From positions 21,787,319 through 21,851,318 of the forward strand of contig CM043792.1 of the NCBI GenBank assembly GCA_023974075.1: a stretch of 64,000 bases of DNA, written 5' to 3'. The notes under the pieces were generated by a model. That model searched no databases and was not told where the DNA came from. It was given only the letters and a program-made list of their open reading frames with translations. The translations under genes were made by a program, and so were the position numbers. This DNA is from Chaenocephalus aceratus. Lineage: Eukaryota > Chordata > Actinopteri > Perciformes > Channichthyidae. Within the stretch, counting starts at the first letter, position 1. Each line of letters starts with the position of its first letter. This document shows, piece after piece, positions 36,586 to 49,172 of this stretch.

Positions 36586-38236
36586 GAGAACTGCTACTAT
36601 TTATCTCACAATATTGTCTGAAAAAACGTGGTAAAAGTTATTCTTTCAGTGATACAACAGAGCAAGCTTCTACAGTTGCACTACGTTTTGATCACAGTTA
36701 AATATTATTTTGATAATAACATATATTTCAATGTTGATGAACTTCATACTGTTCATTCATAATCTGATTATCTTTGTAATGTTTTTTTTTTATTTCAACA
36801 GTGAGCTACAATTACAAAATAATTATATCTACAGCCCCTAAACACACCGCTTTCATAAATAACACACTTGTTCTGCAATAATATGTTTTATGTTTCCTGT
36901 AATTTTTGTTAGGAAAGGACATGCCTGAAAGACACGACATGTTCTCCTTCTCTGAGGGTCAAGAAGAACATCCAAGAGGAACATTAAAAGCTGATGTTAT
37001 GAGATTTTAAGACCAGTACACTAAGAAACTACTTTTATTGTAAAAACAGTCAGCTGATCGAATGCACCTATTTCCACATCTACACTCCATCAGCTGATTA
37101 TTTCTATTTGCCTCACTTTATGAGCTTCACATCACCTGTGCCTTGTCCCGCAGAGTTTGCAACGTCACAAATAAATGGGGCCAATCTACAGTCAGATGTG
37201 AATGTGTAATCATTGTGTAACATTTTCAGTCAGAATAATGGACAAAAGGAGTGCAAATACAAATACAATTTATTGAAATGTGAACCAAAACGTAATCAAA
37301 TGTTTTAAATAAAAAGCACATATGGACAGAAGGTGTAAACCTATTAAATGTATAAGTAAACACATTTAAAGTAGTCAAATAAAGTGACAGACTAGGCCTG
37401 TGCAGTTGGTATCAGCTGTGCCCAGCATGGGCTCCTCCATCAGGCCTGGTCCTCCTGGCTGAGGAAAGACCCTCAGTCCTCTCCAAACCAACAGACTGGA
37501 CGTCCATCACACGGAGGTTTCTCCCTGAAGTCTCTGCAGCTCTCTGGACACCATGCTGTCTCAATCCGTCCACACTGAATATGAGAGGGGGAAAATGAAA
37601 ATAATAAATGCTTTAGACGATAAGAAATATAAAGTTAACTGTTGAGTTGCTCAGTTTTTTTAGATTGTCAATACTATTACTGTATAACTAATATCTCAGG
37701 TTAAGTGGCACATTCAAATAAAGATTGGTCTTTAAATACATATTGTCTTTTGAATTGTTTGTCTAAAGTCAAGGATCTAGAACTGGTACTTAGTTTTAAT
37801 GATATAGTCTGGTTATTATGCTGTTTGGAGGAGGCCTCACAGGTAAGAGCACATAGCTACCATCACATGTACCTTAGCTTGACTTAAATGTATTAAACGT
37901 ATAGTTAAGTGATATCAAAATATAAATAACTAATGTCATGCAAATATATTAATATCTGCTTGATACCAGTGTTGAATTTGGCACAATTGTACTGAGCCCC
38001 CCTGGTGACATTGGTGAGAAAAATATTAATACGTGGCCACGTATTAATATTAATTATCACTATGTGTTAAATATCTTTGCCTTCAATACATTAAATTAGA
38101 AAGCTGACAAAGTCATATTGCTAAATATCTAAATGTGACTTTTTGCATGGAAAAAACCCTCAACTTAACTGATGTGTAGGTTATCTATTTAGTATTGTTT
38201 AATGGAATGTATATCAGTGTATTCAAGTCAATACTA

Positions 38237-39230
38237 CAAGTCAATACTTCATTGTTTAATGGAATTTATAAAACGGACAAGTCAAATCAAGCAATCTGAT
38301 TGGTTCTTAGCCGTGATATACTGAGCGTATACCACGGGTAGAATTGTAAGTTACTTTTCACAACAAATCTGTATCCCTCCGCGTCTGAGAAAAACAGTAT
38401 ACCGTTGGGCTGAAAAGCAATACTGGAACAAGAAAGCAGCGGAGAAGTAACGGGGCAGAAACCCTCCTTTTTACGCAGCGGTCCAGACATAGACATCAAA
38501 CGGCAAAACATATTCAGTGTGCAGTTCCTTTGGCATTAGGGCAGGGATTTCTAGATACTTTCCAAGGTTTGACATAATGAGTTGTGCTACTTTTAAAGCA
38601 AGCAACGATGTTTTCAAATCTGTAATCAAAGAGGTCTGCAAAAACACTATCGACCAATCAGATTGCTTGATTTGACTTGTCACTTTTATAAATATATTTA
38701 CATTTCTTCCGTTACGAAACAAACTTACAAAGCATAAAATGGAAACATTTAAGATTAACTTCGACCTCCGGGGGGGTCTTACTATGGAGGAGTGGATTGA
38801 GGAGTGCCTATCTCCAGAAAAAGAAAAAAAAGCACCTAAACGACGACATGCAGAGCTACGTGAAGAGCAGGGCCCTAGAACAACCTCAACCTATACAAGT
38901 AACCACGTAAGCCATTCTACTGATGCTGGACAGTTTTTCAGTGGGTGCACAATAAACGGCAACATACAAATGAATGTAAATAAATAGCCAAATAATGGAT
39001 CAACGCACTCTGTCTAATATGTTCGCTAGCTGTTAGTGTTGTTGCATAGCAACCACCTCGCACTATGTTTTGTGCAGAAGGCAACGGAGGGACTATTTTA
39101 TTTTGAACATCATTATTTACTAATAAAAACTATTTAAATTAGAGTGTGTATTTTTCTTTCATATTGCCACACTTGGTAACCGTTTTATAAAAGCAATAGC
39201 TCACTTCAGGCCGTGAGCTATTGCTTAAGT
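38237..39230 (+). mobile_element. Insertion flanked by 27-bp direct repeat, with a foldback
   Basis: TATATCAGTGTATTCAAGTC (plus AATACT) occurs just before and just after this block, whereas the inverted copy near 36.4 kb has it once. Inside, a 30-bp inverted pair (CAAGTCAAATCAAGCAATCT at 38279 and its complement ending at 38681) encloses a module A fragment. The block ends with a hairpin, GCAATAGCTCAC and GTGAGCTATTGC. Confidence 0.7.
38739..38987 (+). CDS. Small intact ORF in a mobile block, unknown function
   Basis: An 82-residue protein starting METFKINFDLRGGLTMEEWI, with a very basic/acidic middle (EKEKKAPKRRHAELREEQ) and a polar tail ending FSGCTINGNIQMNVNK. I do not recognise the family. 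A TATA-like TATAAATATA lies about 50 bp upstream (38689-38698), and AATAAA overlaps the stop codon region, so it has the outline of a compact single-exon gene. It has no signal peptide, membrane segment or zinc-finger cysteines. It sits inside the insertion 38237-39230. It may be a transposon accessory gene or a chance frame; absence of stops in 82 codons is only weak evidence. Confidence 0.4.
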   Translation: METFKINFDLRGGLTMEEWIEECLSPEKEKKAPKRRHAELREEQGPRTTSTYTSNHVSHSTDAGQFFSGCTINGNIQMNVNK

Positions 39231-39716
39231 ATATCAGTGTATTCAAGTCAATACTTCATTCATTTAAACCAATATCTTTCTTGATTCTTTGTACAGTATG
39301 AAAAAAAGAGTCTTTGTACCTGTGCTGAAGTTCACTGCTGCGAGGAGTCCAGTTCTGTCTCTCACTCTCTGGTCCAGCCTGTCTGCATCACCTGGACACC
39401 TTAAACAAACAGATATATATGTAAAGTACCATGTGTACAAACAAAATAACTGATTCTCTTCTGTTGAACATGTTGGATTGTGTATTATCCGAGTCAGGGT
39501 CCTTTTTATTTTACTGTAACTTTGGAAGTTGTGTTACCAATGCTTACTGTTTATTTGATACCCATTTGGTAATGCAATTAATAAAAACAACAAGGTTTGG
39601 GTTCGTTCTTCAGATGACTGTGACGTTAACGTGTAAGCTCAATAATGAACTCCAGCTCAACCAACCATATTGTAATATCTAAGTAATTATCTTGAAATAT
39701 GACATTAATAATTGTA

Positions 39717-42411
39717 ATACATTACATTACATTGCATTTAGCTGACGCTTTTATCCAAAGCGACTTACAATAAGTACATTCGACCAGGAAGACACAACCT
39801 TGAAGAAAACAGAATCATATAAGTACATCAGGTTTCATAGAGCCAAGTATTTCAAGTGCTACTCAACTGGCTATATATAAGCCAGTCCTTTATTAGTATA
39901 TAAGTGCTCTGTTAGCAGTTCTTTGTTAGTAATTCTATCGCTCGAGGTAGAGTCGAAAGAGATGAGTTTTCAGTCTGCGCCGGAAGGTGTGTAAGCTTTC
40001 TGCCGTCCTGATGTCAATGGGGAGCTCATTCCACCATTTTGGAGCCAGGATAGCAAACCCACGTGTTTTTGCTGATGGGAACTTGGGTCCCCCTCGCAGC
40101 GAGGGTGCAGTGAGTCGTTTGGCTGATGCAGAGCGTAGAGCACGCGCTGGGGTGTACAGATTAACCATGTCCTGGATATAGGAAGGGCCAGATCCATTTG
40201 CAGCATGGTACGCAAGTACCAGTGTCTTGAAGTGAATTCTAGCAGTTACCGGAAGCCAATGAAGGGAGCGGAGGAGCGGCGTGGTGTGGGAAAATTTAGG
40301 AAGGTTGAAGACCAGACGAGCCGCTGCATTCTGGATGAGCTGCAGAGGTCGGATGGCACATGCAGGTAGACCAGCCAGGAGGGAGTTGCAGTAGTCTAGG
40401 CGTGAGGTGACGAAAGCCTGGACCAGAAGCTGGGTCGCTTTCTGGGTCAGCTGGGGACGTATCTTCCTGATGTTGTAGAGCGTGTATCTGCAGCAACGGG
40501 TTGTAGCAGCGATGTTTGCAGTGAAGGACAGGTTGTTATCTAGGATCACACCCAGATTCCTTGCAGTCTGAGTCGGGGAAACAACAGAGGTGCCGATGTT
40601 GATAGTCAGGTCAAGAGTGGGACAATCTTTTCCCGGAAGGAAAAGCAGTTCAGTTTTGTCAAGGTTGAGCTTGAGATGATGAGCGGACATCCACTGAGAG
40701 ATGTCAGCTAAACAAGCAGAGATGCGTGCGACGACCTGGGTCTCTGAGCGGGGAAAGGACAGAATTAATTGGGTGTCGTCAGCGTAGCAGTGGTATGAAA
40801 AACCATGCGGGCTAATGACAGATCCGAGCGAGTTTGTGTACAGGGAGAAGAGGAGGGGACCAAGAACAGAGCCCTGAGGGACCCCTGTAGTTAATTGACA
40901 AGGGTCAGTCTCGGATCCTCTCCAAGTTACCCTGTAGGTACGGTCTTTGAGGTATGAGGCGAGGAGGGAAAGTGCAGAGCCTGAAACTCCAAGTTCTTGG
41001 AGAGTGCGAAGGAGGATCTGATGGTTCACCGTGTCGAATGCAGCAGACAGGTCCAACAGGATGATGACAGAGGAGAGGGATGCTGCTTTGGCAGTGTGCA
41101 GTTCATCAGTGACAGCAATGAGAGCAGTTTCTGTGGAGTGGCTTGCCTTGAAACCAGACTGGTGCGGATCCAGAAGCTTGTTCTGATGGAGATAACAGGA
41201 GAGTTGTTTAAAGACAGCACGTAAAGTGTTTTAGACAGGAACGGGAGGAGAGAGACAGGCCTGTAGTTTATAACATCAGACGGGTTGAGAGTGGGTTTCT
41301 TTAGGAGAGGGTTTACTCTTGCCTCCTTGAGACTGTTTGGAAAGTGACCAGAAGTTAGAGAAGTGTTGATGAAATGGGTGAGAAAAGGTAGAATATCAGG
41401 AGCGATAGTCTGAAGGAGATTTGAAGGGATAGGGTCCAGAGGACAGGTGGTAGGGCGGGCAGAGGTAATGAGGGTAAGAACCTCACTTGGCAAGAGAGGG
41501 GAAAAGGAGGTTAGTGTGCGGGTGGAAGGAGGGTCTGGTGACCCATCGGTGAGTAAAGGTGAGTCAGAAAAAGAAGAGCGAATATCATCAACCTTTTTTT
41601 CAAAGTGGTTAACAAAGTCGCTTGACAGAAGGGAGGAGGGGGGAGGGGCTTTGGGAGGGTCCAAGAGGGTGGAGAAGATGGAAAATAGTTTTTTAGGATT
41701 GGAATAGGAAGATTGGATCTTATCTTGAAAGAAAGTGCTTTTTGCCTGAGAGATCGAAGCAGAGAAAGAGGAGAGGAGAGCCTGATAGGTTAGGAGGTCG
41801 TCTTGGTGTTTGGATTTCCACCATTTCCGCTCTGCTGCCCTAAGGACGGTTCTATTAGCACGCAGTGCGTCATTTAGCCAGGGAGCAGGAGGGGACTGAC
41901 GAGCCTGCCGAGATGTGAGAGGACAGAGAGAGTCCAGAGAGGGTGAGAGAGTAGAGAGGAGAGTTTCCGCAGCAGAGTTTGGAGGCAGGAGTTGGAACGA
42001 GTCAGAGGAAGGGAGGGCTGAGAGCACCGATGAGGCAAAGGTAGAGGGGGAGAGGGAATGGAGGTTACGGCGGACAGGTGCAGGATGAGAAGAGATTAGT
42101 TTGTTATGTTTGGAAAGGGGTAGAGAGAATGAAATGAAGAAGTGATCAGAATGTGTGGAGCGGGTTTACAGAGAGGTTAGAAGTAGCGCAGTTCCTTGAG
42201 AATATGAGATCAAGGACATTGCCAGCTTTATGAGTTGGTGGGGACAGAGACAGTGAGAAAGCAAAGGCGGTTAACAGAGATGTTAGTTCGTCTATCTTCC
42301 CTGTCTGGAGGTTGAAGTCTCCGAGAAGTACAGCGGGAGGGCCAGTTTCAGGGATGTGTGAGAGGAGATTATCCAATTCCTCCAAGAATTCCCCCAAGGC
42401 GCCTGGTGGTA
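39717..42411 (-). mobile_element. 5'-truncated L2-type LINE
   Basis: The 3' end lies at low coordinates, with AAGCGTCAGCTAAATGCAAT followed by a short ATTACATT-type tail. Comparison with 35100-35130 shows insertion into ATTGTAAT, with GTAAT apparently repeated at the 5' junction. The body carries broken ORF2 (separate entry). The element lies inside the 37981-43445 copy, so it is younger than that copy. Confidence 0.88.
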
Positions 42412-42421
42412 ATATACACAC
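39935..42421 (-). pseudogene. LINE ORF2: endonuclease end plus reverse transcriptase, frameshifted
   Basis: In order along the minus strand: endonuclease C-terminus (42146-42421: LLGDFNL, PTHKAGNVLDLIFSR), linker and RT N-terminus (41026-42027: PLDPIPSNLL, EARVNPLLKKPTLNPSD, NYRPVSLL), then RT core (39935-41056: DLSAAFDTVNH, GVPQGSVLGPLLFSLYTN, YADDTQLIL, LGVILD) and the C-terminal region ending THLFRLYLER. The YADD catalytic motif is intact. Frames change near 42.1 kb and in 41.0-41.3 kb and the 5' end is missing, so the copy is dead. The order and motifs fit the L2 clade. Confidence 0.9.
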
Positions 42422-44234
42422 ATCTTATTGTGAGGTTGATTTCACATACACTACTTCGACATTAGCTTGTCTACATACTTGGGCATAGCTAATTTAAACC
42501 TTAGCGAGCATAGCCGATTAACCTTAGCGATGCATACAGTTCCTACCTACATAATAAAATATATCTCTAAGTTACAAGGATGACATTATTTTATCAACCT
42601 CAAACAGAAGCCGTTTGTTCTACAGCATTATCCCACTTAACGCTTAACACTTGTCTATTTCGTTCTAACCTTTATATATACAGTCTATTATTTTAACTTG
42701 GAGGCTACGATTAGCATCGTTAGCACCGACTCACCACTTGCTAACCCAAGCCTTAACATTCATTACGTAGGTGATTACAATCATTAACACATAAATAAAG
42801 TACTCAAATTTCACTTACCGCAAAACCGCATTCATGCACCGTCTGTTTTAACCGCAGAGCGAGTCACAACAGTCCGATATATAAGCATGAAGAACAAACA
42901 ACCACGGCCGGCTTCAAGTTGTGTTCCCTGGATGAACTGACCAGGCAGAGTCCCTGTAGCTAGCTTCACGGAGCAGCTAGAGACAAGAAGCTAGCAGCAG
43001 CAGTCACTTCACAGAGCCGCCACTCAATGTGACCACGCCCTAATTTATGCAAACACTTTAAGACCTAATATAAATAAAAGGGTTGTGTTAGAAAACAATT
43101 CACTCACAGATCCATAATCATGAAGGTGGAATCTAACTATATCGATAATAAAATGTATGGAGCCAGGGGTAGAAACATGTTTTTTTTATGCTGTAAAATT
43201 GGGCATTTTAACATGGGGTCTATGGAAATTGCTCCTTTCTGCAGCCATCGCCTATCGGCCAATATATGAACTGCAGTGTGTGGCACTTCCGTATTGGCGT
43301 CCCGGCTATTCCCCAGAGTTTGCCGCTTGGTGGGAACGTAATAACTAATTCGTGGCCATGCATTATTAATTCGTGGCCACGCATTATCAATACATTATTA
43401 ATATTTTTCTCACCAATGTCACCAGGGGGGCTCCGTACAATTGCATACAAACGTTAGGGGATTTTAAGATTCTGAAGTATTATGCTAAAAACTCAATAAC
43501 TTAGATTATTATTTATAGTTTTGCTGAATAGTTTCATGTCCGCTTACCTTAGAAACGTAAAATGCCACGGCAGTGTGCAGATGGGGAGCATGTTAGCTTA
43601 GCTTGGTAGCTTCAGCTAGCTCTGGAACTTTCAGCTCGGTGGCAGGAGGTCCCGCCTCGGCTCCGACTCTTTGCCCTTATTTGGAGCAGGCTGGAACAGG
43701 CGGGAGTTGAACTCTGACGTCACTGTCGAGCCGTTAGTGGCCGACTCCGCCTACTAAGGGCTTCTCGGCAACTCTGCAGACTCCTATGGGTGACGTCACG
43801 GACCCTACGTCCATTTATATATACAGTCTATGATCTCTACTGACAGGGGCAGTTCTGACGGAGAGCACCAGAACGCCGCTCCAGCACTTCAGAAACTGCA
43901 GTACCCATAAGGAGCCGTACACATGCCGCAGTTTCTGCGTGGCTGTGTCTTTAGTTGAAAGCCCAGTGGCAATCTGTTCATCTGTCATACTGATCAGACA
44001 GTCAATAACTTTGTTGTTATTAGCAGAGATGGGGTCGTTACTAAAAAAATGTAATATATTACATATTACATATTACTTTAAAAAAAGTAATATATTACAC
44101 TACTTCGTTACTCGCTACATAAAGTAACTTGTTACTTTACTCGTTACTTTACTCGCCGAGCACGTACGAACTGCGCATGCGTGAGTGGCAATAACTCTCC
44201 TTACCAACAGGCAGCGGTAGTGTGTATTCGTCAT

Positions 44235-44519
44235 TCAAAACAGGCAACAACCGGAAGACAGAGAAGAAGAACAGACTACGTGATATAAACAAACAACAAA
44301 TAGCGTGTGCGTTAGCTTCACCTTAGCATGTATTCTTTGCAGGTGTTTGTTGAGGTTTGACGTGGTGTTTACAGCAGTGGATAAGAGCTTCTGGCCTGGA
44401 CACAGTTTGCACCTCACCGTCACATTCCTGTCTATTCTTCGGACGAACTCAAAATTATGGGCATACCTCCACCCCTCGAAAGTTATCGCTGACTCAGCCA
44501 TGTTTACGCAGCACTGCAT
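44235..44519 (-). pseudogene. BED zinc-finger exon of hAT transposase
   Basis: From the ATG near 44501 (MAESAITFEGWRYAHNFEFV), the frame shows a BED layout: VRCKLCPGQK, NTTSNLNKHLQRIHAK. After the finger the frame runs into intron-like sequence, and no catalytic core survives. It lies near the left end of hAT 44024-45842, as expected for the first transposase exon. Confidence 0.75.
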
Positions 44520-44603
44520 GTGGAGATGTGGACGCGCAAGTCGCGCAGATTACGTACATATAAACCTGCGGCGGAAACCCCTCTTGTCTGTCAGTGTGAT
44601 TAT

Positions 44604-45686
44604 CAGTGGCGTTTTCTCCTGGAGGCCAAGGGAAGCCAGGCTTCCCCTGTTTTTTCGGATTGTAGTTATAATTTTAATAAATAAATACACTTCGTTTAGT
44701 TTCGTAAATTCTTTGTTGTGTGTTGCTGCCGGCCCGTCTCTCCCCATTCTCATTGAGTATTTTACAAAGAGTGAAACAGCGCCCCTCTAGGTGTTATGGT
44801 AAAACAGTAGATTGCACTCTCTGTTGCAAGAGGAGGCCAGCCGAAATTGGCTTCCCTTGGTGAAAAAAAATGGAGAGATTGACCAATCAGACAAAGCTCA
44901 CGTCATGCCCCTGCCAACCTGTGATTAGTCAGGGCCATGGCAAGGGAAGCCAGAGGCGGCTGGCTTCCCTTGCCTCTCAATCCAATCAAATCGCATCAAT
45001 TTAGTGTGGCAGTCACGCGGAAGAACCCGGAAGTATACTGCGCTCGGTTTCCCTCGACAAAAAAGCAATGGAATTTCTCCATAGGATTTTGGAAAATAGC
45101 TCGAAATAAGGTCAGTGGAAAACGAACCTGTTAGATAAATGCACGTTTTGTTCAGTCGGATAATATCCACATGTCTACCCTACTTTTATAATTTTCTAAT
45201 CATAAATCTAATCGATAGAAGATAGATAGTGTCACTGCATCACTCTCATCGCCGTTAGCAAGTAGCAAGCAACTGAAGCAAGTGCAATTATGTAGGGTGG
45301 AGATTTGGAGTATTTAATCAAAAATAATTGTACTAAACTTCCGCTACAGCAGCAACAACAAATACAATCTGATGACAGGCCGATGCCCAAACTGGAGCTG
45401 CGTACAGCGAGGAAAAGAGGAGCGAATCGGACGTAAAACGTGAAAGGTCTCCTGATTTAGTTTGTGAATGAATGCTTATTAGAGTTTCGGCTGGAGAGTG
45501 CGTGCGGACCTGTTAGTAAGTCCTGCATCTGTATGATACAAATGTGTGTAAAATGATACCGGGTACTGTAATCACTCATCTGGTTACGTTATTACCTATG
45601 GTTATTACATTGACCACCACACCCCGACCCAAAAGAAAGTACGTATTATTGGCTTCCCCTAGTTTTTTCCCCACGCCACGCTACTG
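44604..45686. mobile_element. hAT element nested in hAT, target duplication GTGATTAT
   Basis: The ends CAGTGGCGTTTTCTCC and CCACGCCACGCTACTG are inverted. GTGATTAT flanks it (44596-44603, 45687-45694). The interior repeats GGCTTCCCTTGG-like motifs in both orientations. It is non-autonomous. Confidence 0.88.
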
Positions 45687-46541
45687 GTGATTATGACTGA
45701 TTTTAGTAAGTAACGAAGTAACGCGTGTCGGGGCAATGTTAGTAACTGTAGTGTGATTACTGAATTATAAAAGTAGCGCGTTACACTACTCCGTTACCAA
45801 CAAAAGTAATATTATTACAGTAACGCGTTACACCCAACTCTGGTTATTAGCATCTGGTTAGCTAGCTATGCTAACAAATATAAGAAGCTTTTTCTACAAC
45901 CAGTGAGGTAAAGGCACATCTTTATATGATCATTATAGTTGACAAGAGAACAAGAGAATAAAGTGAACAGGTTTAAAATACTATATGACAGTAAACAAAA
46001 GTTGTTATTAATAAAGAAGAATATAGTTTAAAGGGGAGTGATTTGTCAAATATTCATAAAGAAAAAGAAAGCTGCTTCCAGTTCTGTTTCATATGGGTGT
46101 TGAGAGATGTATCTATAGATCTCCTAATGTTGCTCTCAAAGTGCACCAGATTGATGCTTTTAACTTCAACATTTAAAAAAAAATCTTCCCGGGGGTGCTA
46201 GAGGAGGTTAGGTCCCCCCCCCACTTAAATCATGTTCACATGGATAGGAAACTAAATACATTTGCACACATCTTGTGTCCATATATTTCTGTTTTGGTGG
46301 TCACGCCACACCGTGCATGCATACGCATGTGGTCACACCACGCCACACCGTGCATGCATACGCGAGTCATGGTGAGATATCTGGATTAAGAGGTTGCTTT
46401 TTCTTTGCACAGAATGAAATTAATGGGCTGTGATTTTAGTTTTTTTAAGCAGAGGTCAATAATTTGTACGGCCCTCTGAGGATATTGTAAACATTGACAT
46501 GGCCCTTGAGAGGAAAAAGGTTCCCCACCCCTGCACTACAC

Positions 46542-48000
46542 AATACCCTTGAAAGGAAGTGCCCGGCAAGACGGAAAAATAGGGTCTCATTGCGGGAACT
46601 GGTGGGTGCTGTAGCAGTGACCCACACCCTTTGACTCCCACCTCCCCTGCCCTGTTGCCTGCACACATCCCACATTATCTGACCAAAATGTAACTTCTCC
46701 ACTATCTGAATGTACGCCTTCTCCCCGTAACCGTTTTGTTTTGATGTGACCCAGCTTCGACCCAGGGGTAATTCCCATCATTTTCCATGCATCAGTACAG
46801 CTATTCACATTTTATTGGTGGCAATGTGAGAGAACAAATCAGCGTGGACACATTCACCTCAGAGTTAGGAGAAAAACATCTGCTTGAAAATAAAAGAAAC
46901 ATAATTGACTGTGGGTTCAAATGCCCTGCACTGCCTACAGTTTGGTGTCACAATGAGTTAGTCACCATGAGTTGGCTTGTCGCATCCACAAAGCATCATT
47001 ACAATGTCTTCAGTGGGTTTAGCTGGAAATGTCTCAGTGCTTCATGAAATCACAGAAACTTTCACTTACTTAATTAACTCACTTAATTATTGTAGTCATT
47101 TCCTCGAAGTGAATGACTAGAATGTCTGGGGCATCGCTACAACTGGTGAGCAAGCTGGTGTTGTGCAAGTGTTTAAACCTCCATCCATTTCCTCATATCT
47201 GCCTTAGGTTCAAAAGATTGTAGTGAGACTGACCCAGTTAGAAGAACATTCTTGTTGATTGCAGTTAAAGCAGCATACATTTATTTCTTTGACAGATGAT
47301 CACCTCATCCCATCTCAAAATGTTTTTGCAGGACATGTGCATATTCACATATTCCTGTGGATTTGTGAGAAAAATTACCATTCCCCTGACAAATCTTAGT
47401 CTAATAATTACCCTCCATTAAGCTCTATTCACAATCTCCCGAGTAAAATATCCGGCTTTAGATTCTCCATGGTCACAATGTTTAACAGCTACTTGCTTAA
47501 TTTGTGTGTCTGTCATTTAGGCAACGTATTTTTTGGTTTATCAGAGCTTTTTTGCAGTTTTCTGCTGCCGTGAAAAGGCTGGTGGATTTAATAAAAACAG
47601 TAAAGTGGCAGGCCTAAAAATAAAATAAATTTGTGATAATAAACCGATTTGTACTTTTGAGATGAACTCAAGTTAGGAAATAATTATTTGGGGCACATAG
47701 GGTCAACTTTTTTATTTTCACTTTTTTTGTTATGTTTTACCTTCTATTCTGAGATTTTTATATTGTATAATTGTTTATTTTCTACTCTTTTTTTATTTCT
47801 AATTTATGTGCAATACTTTGTTTTACATGCTGCTGCAATGGAGACGTTTCCAAATTTGGGATCAAAAAGTATATCTATCTTATTTGATATGAAAATAAAT
47901 ATTACTGCAACTTTAGGATCAGAAAATATAATGCTAAAATTACACAATATTAAGAGTTTTACGTTGCATTGCGTGTCATCACATGAATCACGGTTTCTAT
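46542..48000. other. Intergenic DNA without recognised gene
   Basis: Only short open frames and no domain. Just upstream, 46304-46365 is a short tandem repeat of CACGCCACACCGTGCATGCA-type units. Confidence 0.5.
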
Positions 48001-49172
48001 AACCTCTTAAACCCCAGGGACCCGCCGAAGGGGCCAAAATCACAACATCTGCAAGCAAAAGTGTCTGAGGGCTTCTTAAGATGTAATAAACTATGAATGT
48101 TTTATGTCCATGTAACGGGAAGAAACTCAGCTAACTGATATTTTTTTCTTTTTTTTTTTAAACCGCACAATGCTAACTGAAAGCCTCTGAATTAGCAACG
48201 AGCGAAAAATGCTAACAGATTACTGCACAGAAACTCACTCATAAAACCCTTATTATTTATCTTTTCTGCACATCCAACCCATCGATTCACATCGTGAGAT
48301 GACACAGAATCGTTTGGTACATACATTATCACTATGATAAGAGGAGGTAATAACAAGAACAGACATCAAAACATGTGGCGCTAGGTAGCTAAAACCGCTA
48401 ACATGGCCTATCTTGGTGGTTGTCTGGTCAAAACTGGTCTTCAATAGCATTAAAACGATAAAAACGCTGCTGAAGTTAATCCATAGGTTAATCCAATATG
48501 TCTGTGTCCCTTTTAAATGATTTCTGATAATCCATAAGCAATAAACCTTGCTTTTCCGTTTCCAGATGTCAGAGTGTCAATAGCTTCACTCTCATGCAAA
48601 ACTACATGCGCAAAGCCCCCACCTTTTTGTGTTAACGTTGGTGTCTATGTGAAAACTCCCCTTCGATTATATTGGCTCTAACGGTCAGAAAGAGATGTCA
48701 ATCACGAAAATCGACCAATGGGTTCCAGAGAAACGGTAAAAACGCTCATTTCCACCCAAATCACCACAGAGGTGGAGTTTTTTTTGCTAAACCTCTCTAA
48801 AAAGGTCAAATGTCACTTGTTTTGCATCAATCTTGATACAGGATACTTATTATATATTGTACTTTGGATTCCTAAAGCTTTTAGTCTACTAACCCATCAT
48901 CCAAGGTTAGTTTTCACTATAAGTAAAAAAGAATTTTTGGACGGACACTATAATTTACAGTTTTTTACTATGTTCAATCTGAATTTTCTGTAAAATAAAA
49001 AACATCTATATTGATTCTGACTTTTTTACATCCAACTCACAGGTTTATCATTACTTTGAGAAAAAAGATGATTAATTTTCCCCTTTTAGAAGTGTAACTT
49101 TATGGTCATTTGTTCTAGAAATGTCATTTTCGAGCCTGAGACCTGATAAACAGGCTTGGGGTCTAACAGGTT
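48001..49172 (-). mobile_element. Complete DNA element with AACCT(C/G)TTA ends
   Basis: The ends AACCTCTTAAACCCC and GGGGTCTAACAGGTT are inverted repeats. TTCTAT (extendable to TTCTATAA depending on where the ends are drawn) flanks both sides. At 1172 bp with no transposase, it is the uninterrupted relative that explains the broken copy at 13106-18918. Confidence 0.8.

Larger units (their letters stand above)
37981..43445 (+). mobile_element. DNA element with GCACAATTGTACTGAGCCCC ends
   Basis: The left terminus (37979-38045, ACTGAGCCCCCCTGGTGACA...GGCCACGTATTAAT) reappears inverted at 43350-43445. About 1.6 kb is its own sequence; the rest is the insertion 38237-39230 and the L2 LINE. No transposase was recognised. 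Its inner sequence is repeated in reverse at 34591-36585. Confidence 0.7.
44024..45842. mobile_element. hAT element with target duplication GTTATTAG
   Basis: The ends CAGAGATGGGGTCGTTACT and AGTAACGCGTTACACCCAAC-TCTG are inverted repeats. GTTATTAG flanks both sides (44016-44023, 45843-45850). Subterminal GTTACT repeats are numerous. It contains a BED-finger exon and a second hAT. Confidence 0.92.

Noticed and set aside
39935..41056. Host gene with reverse transcriptase domain
   Set aside because: Motifs, 3' tail and 5' truncation identify an L2-type LINE; upstream frames are shifted.
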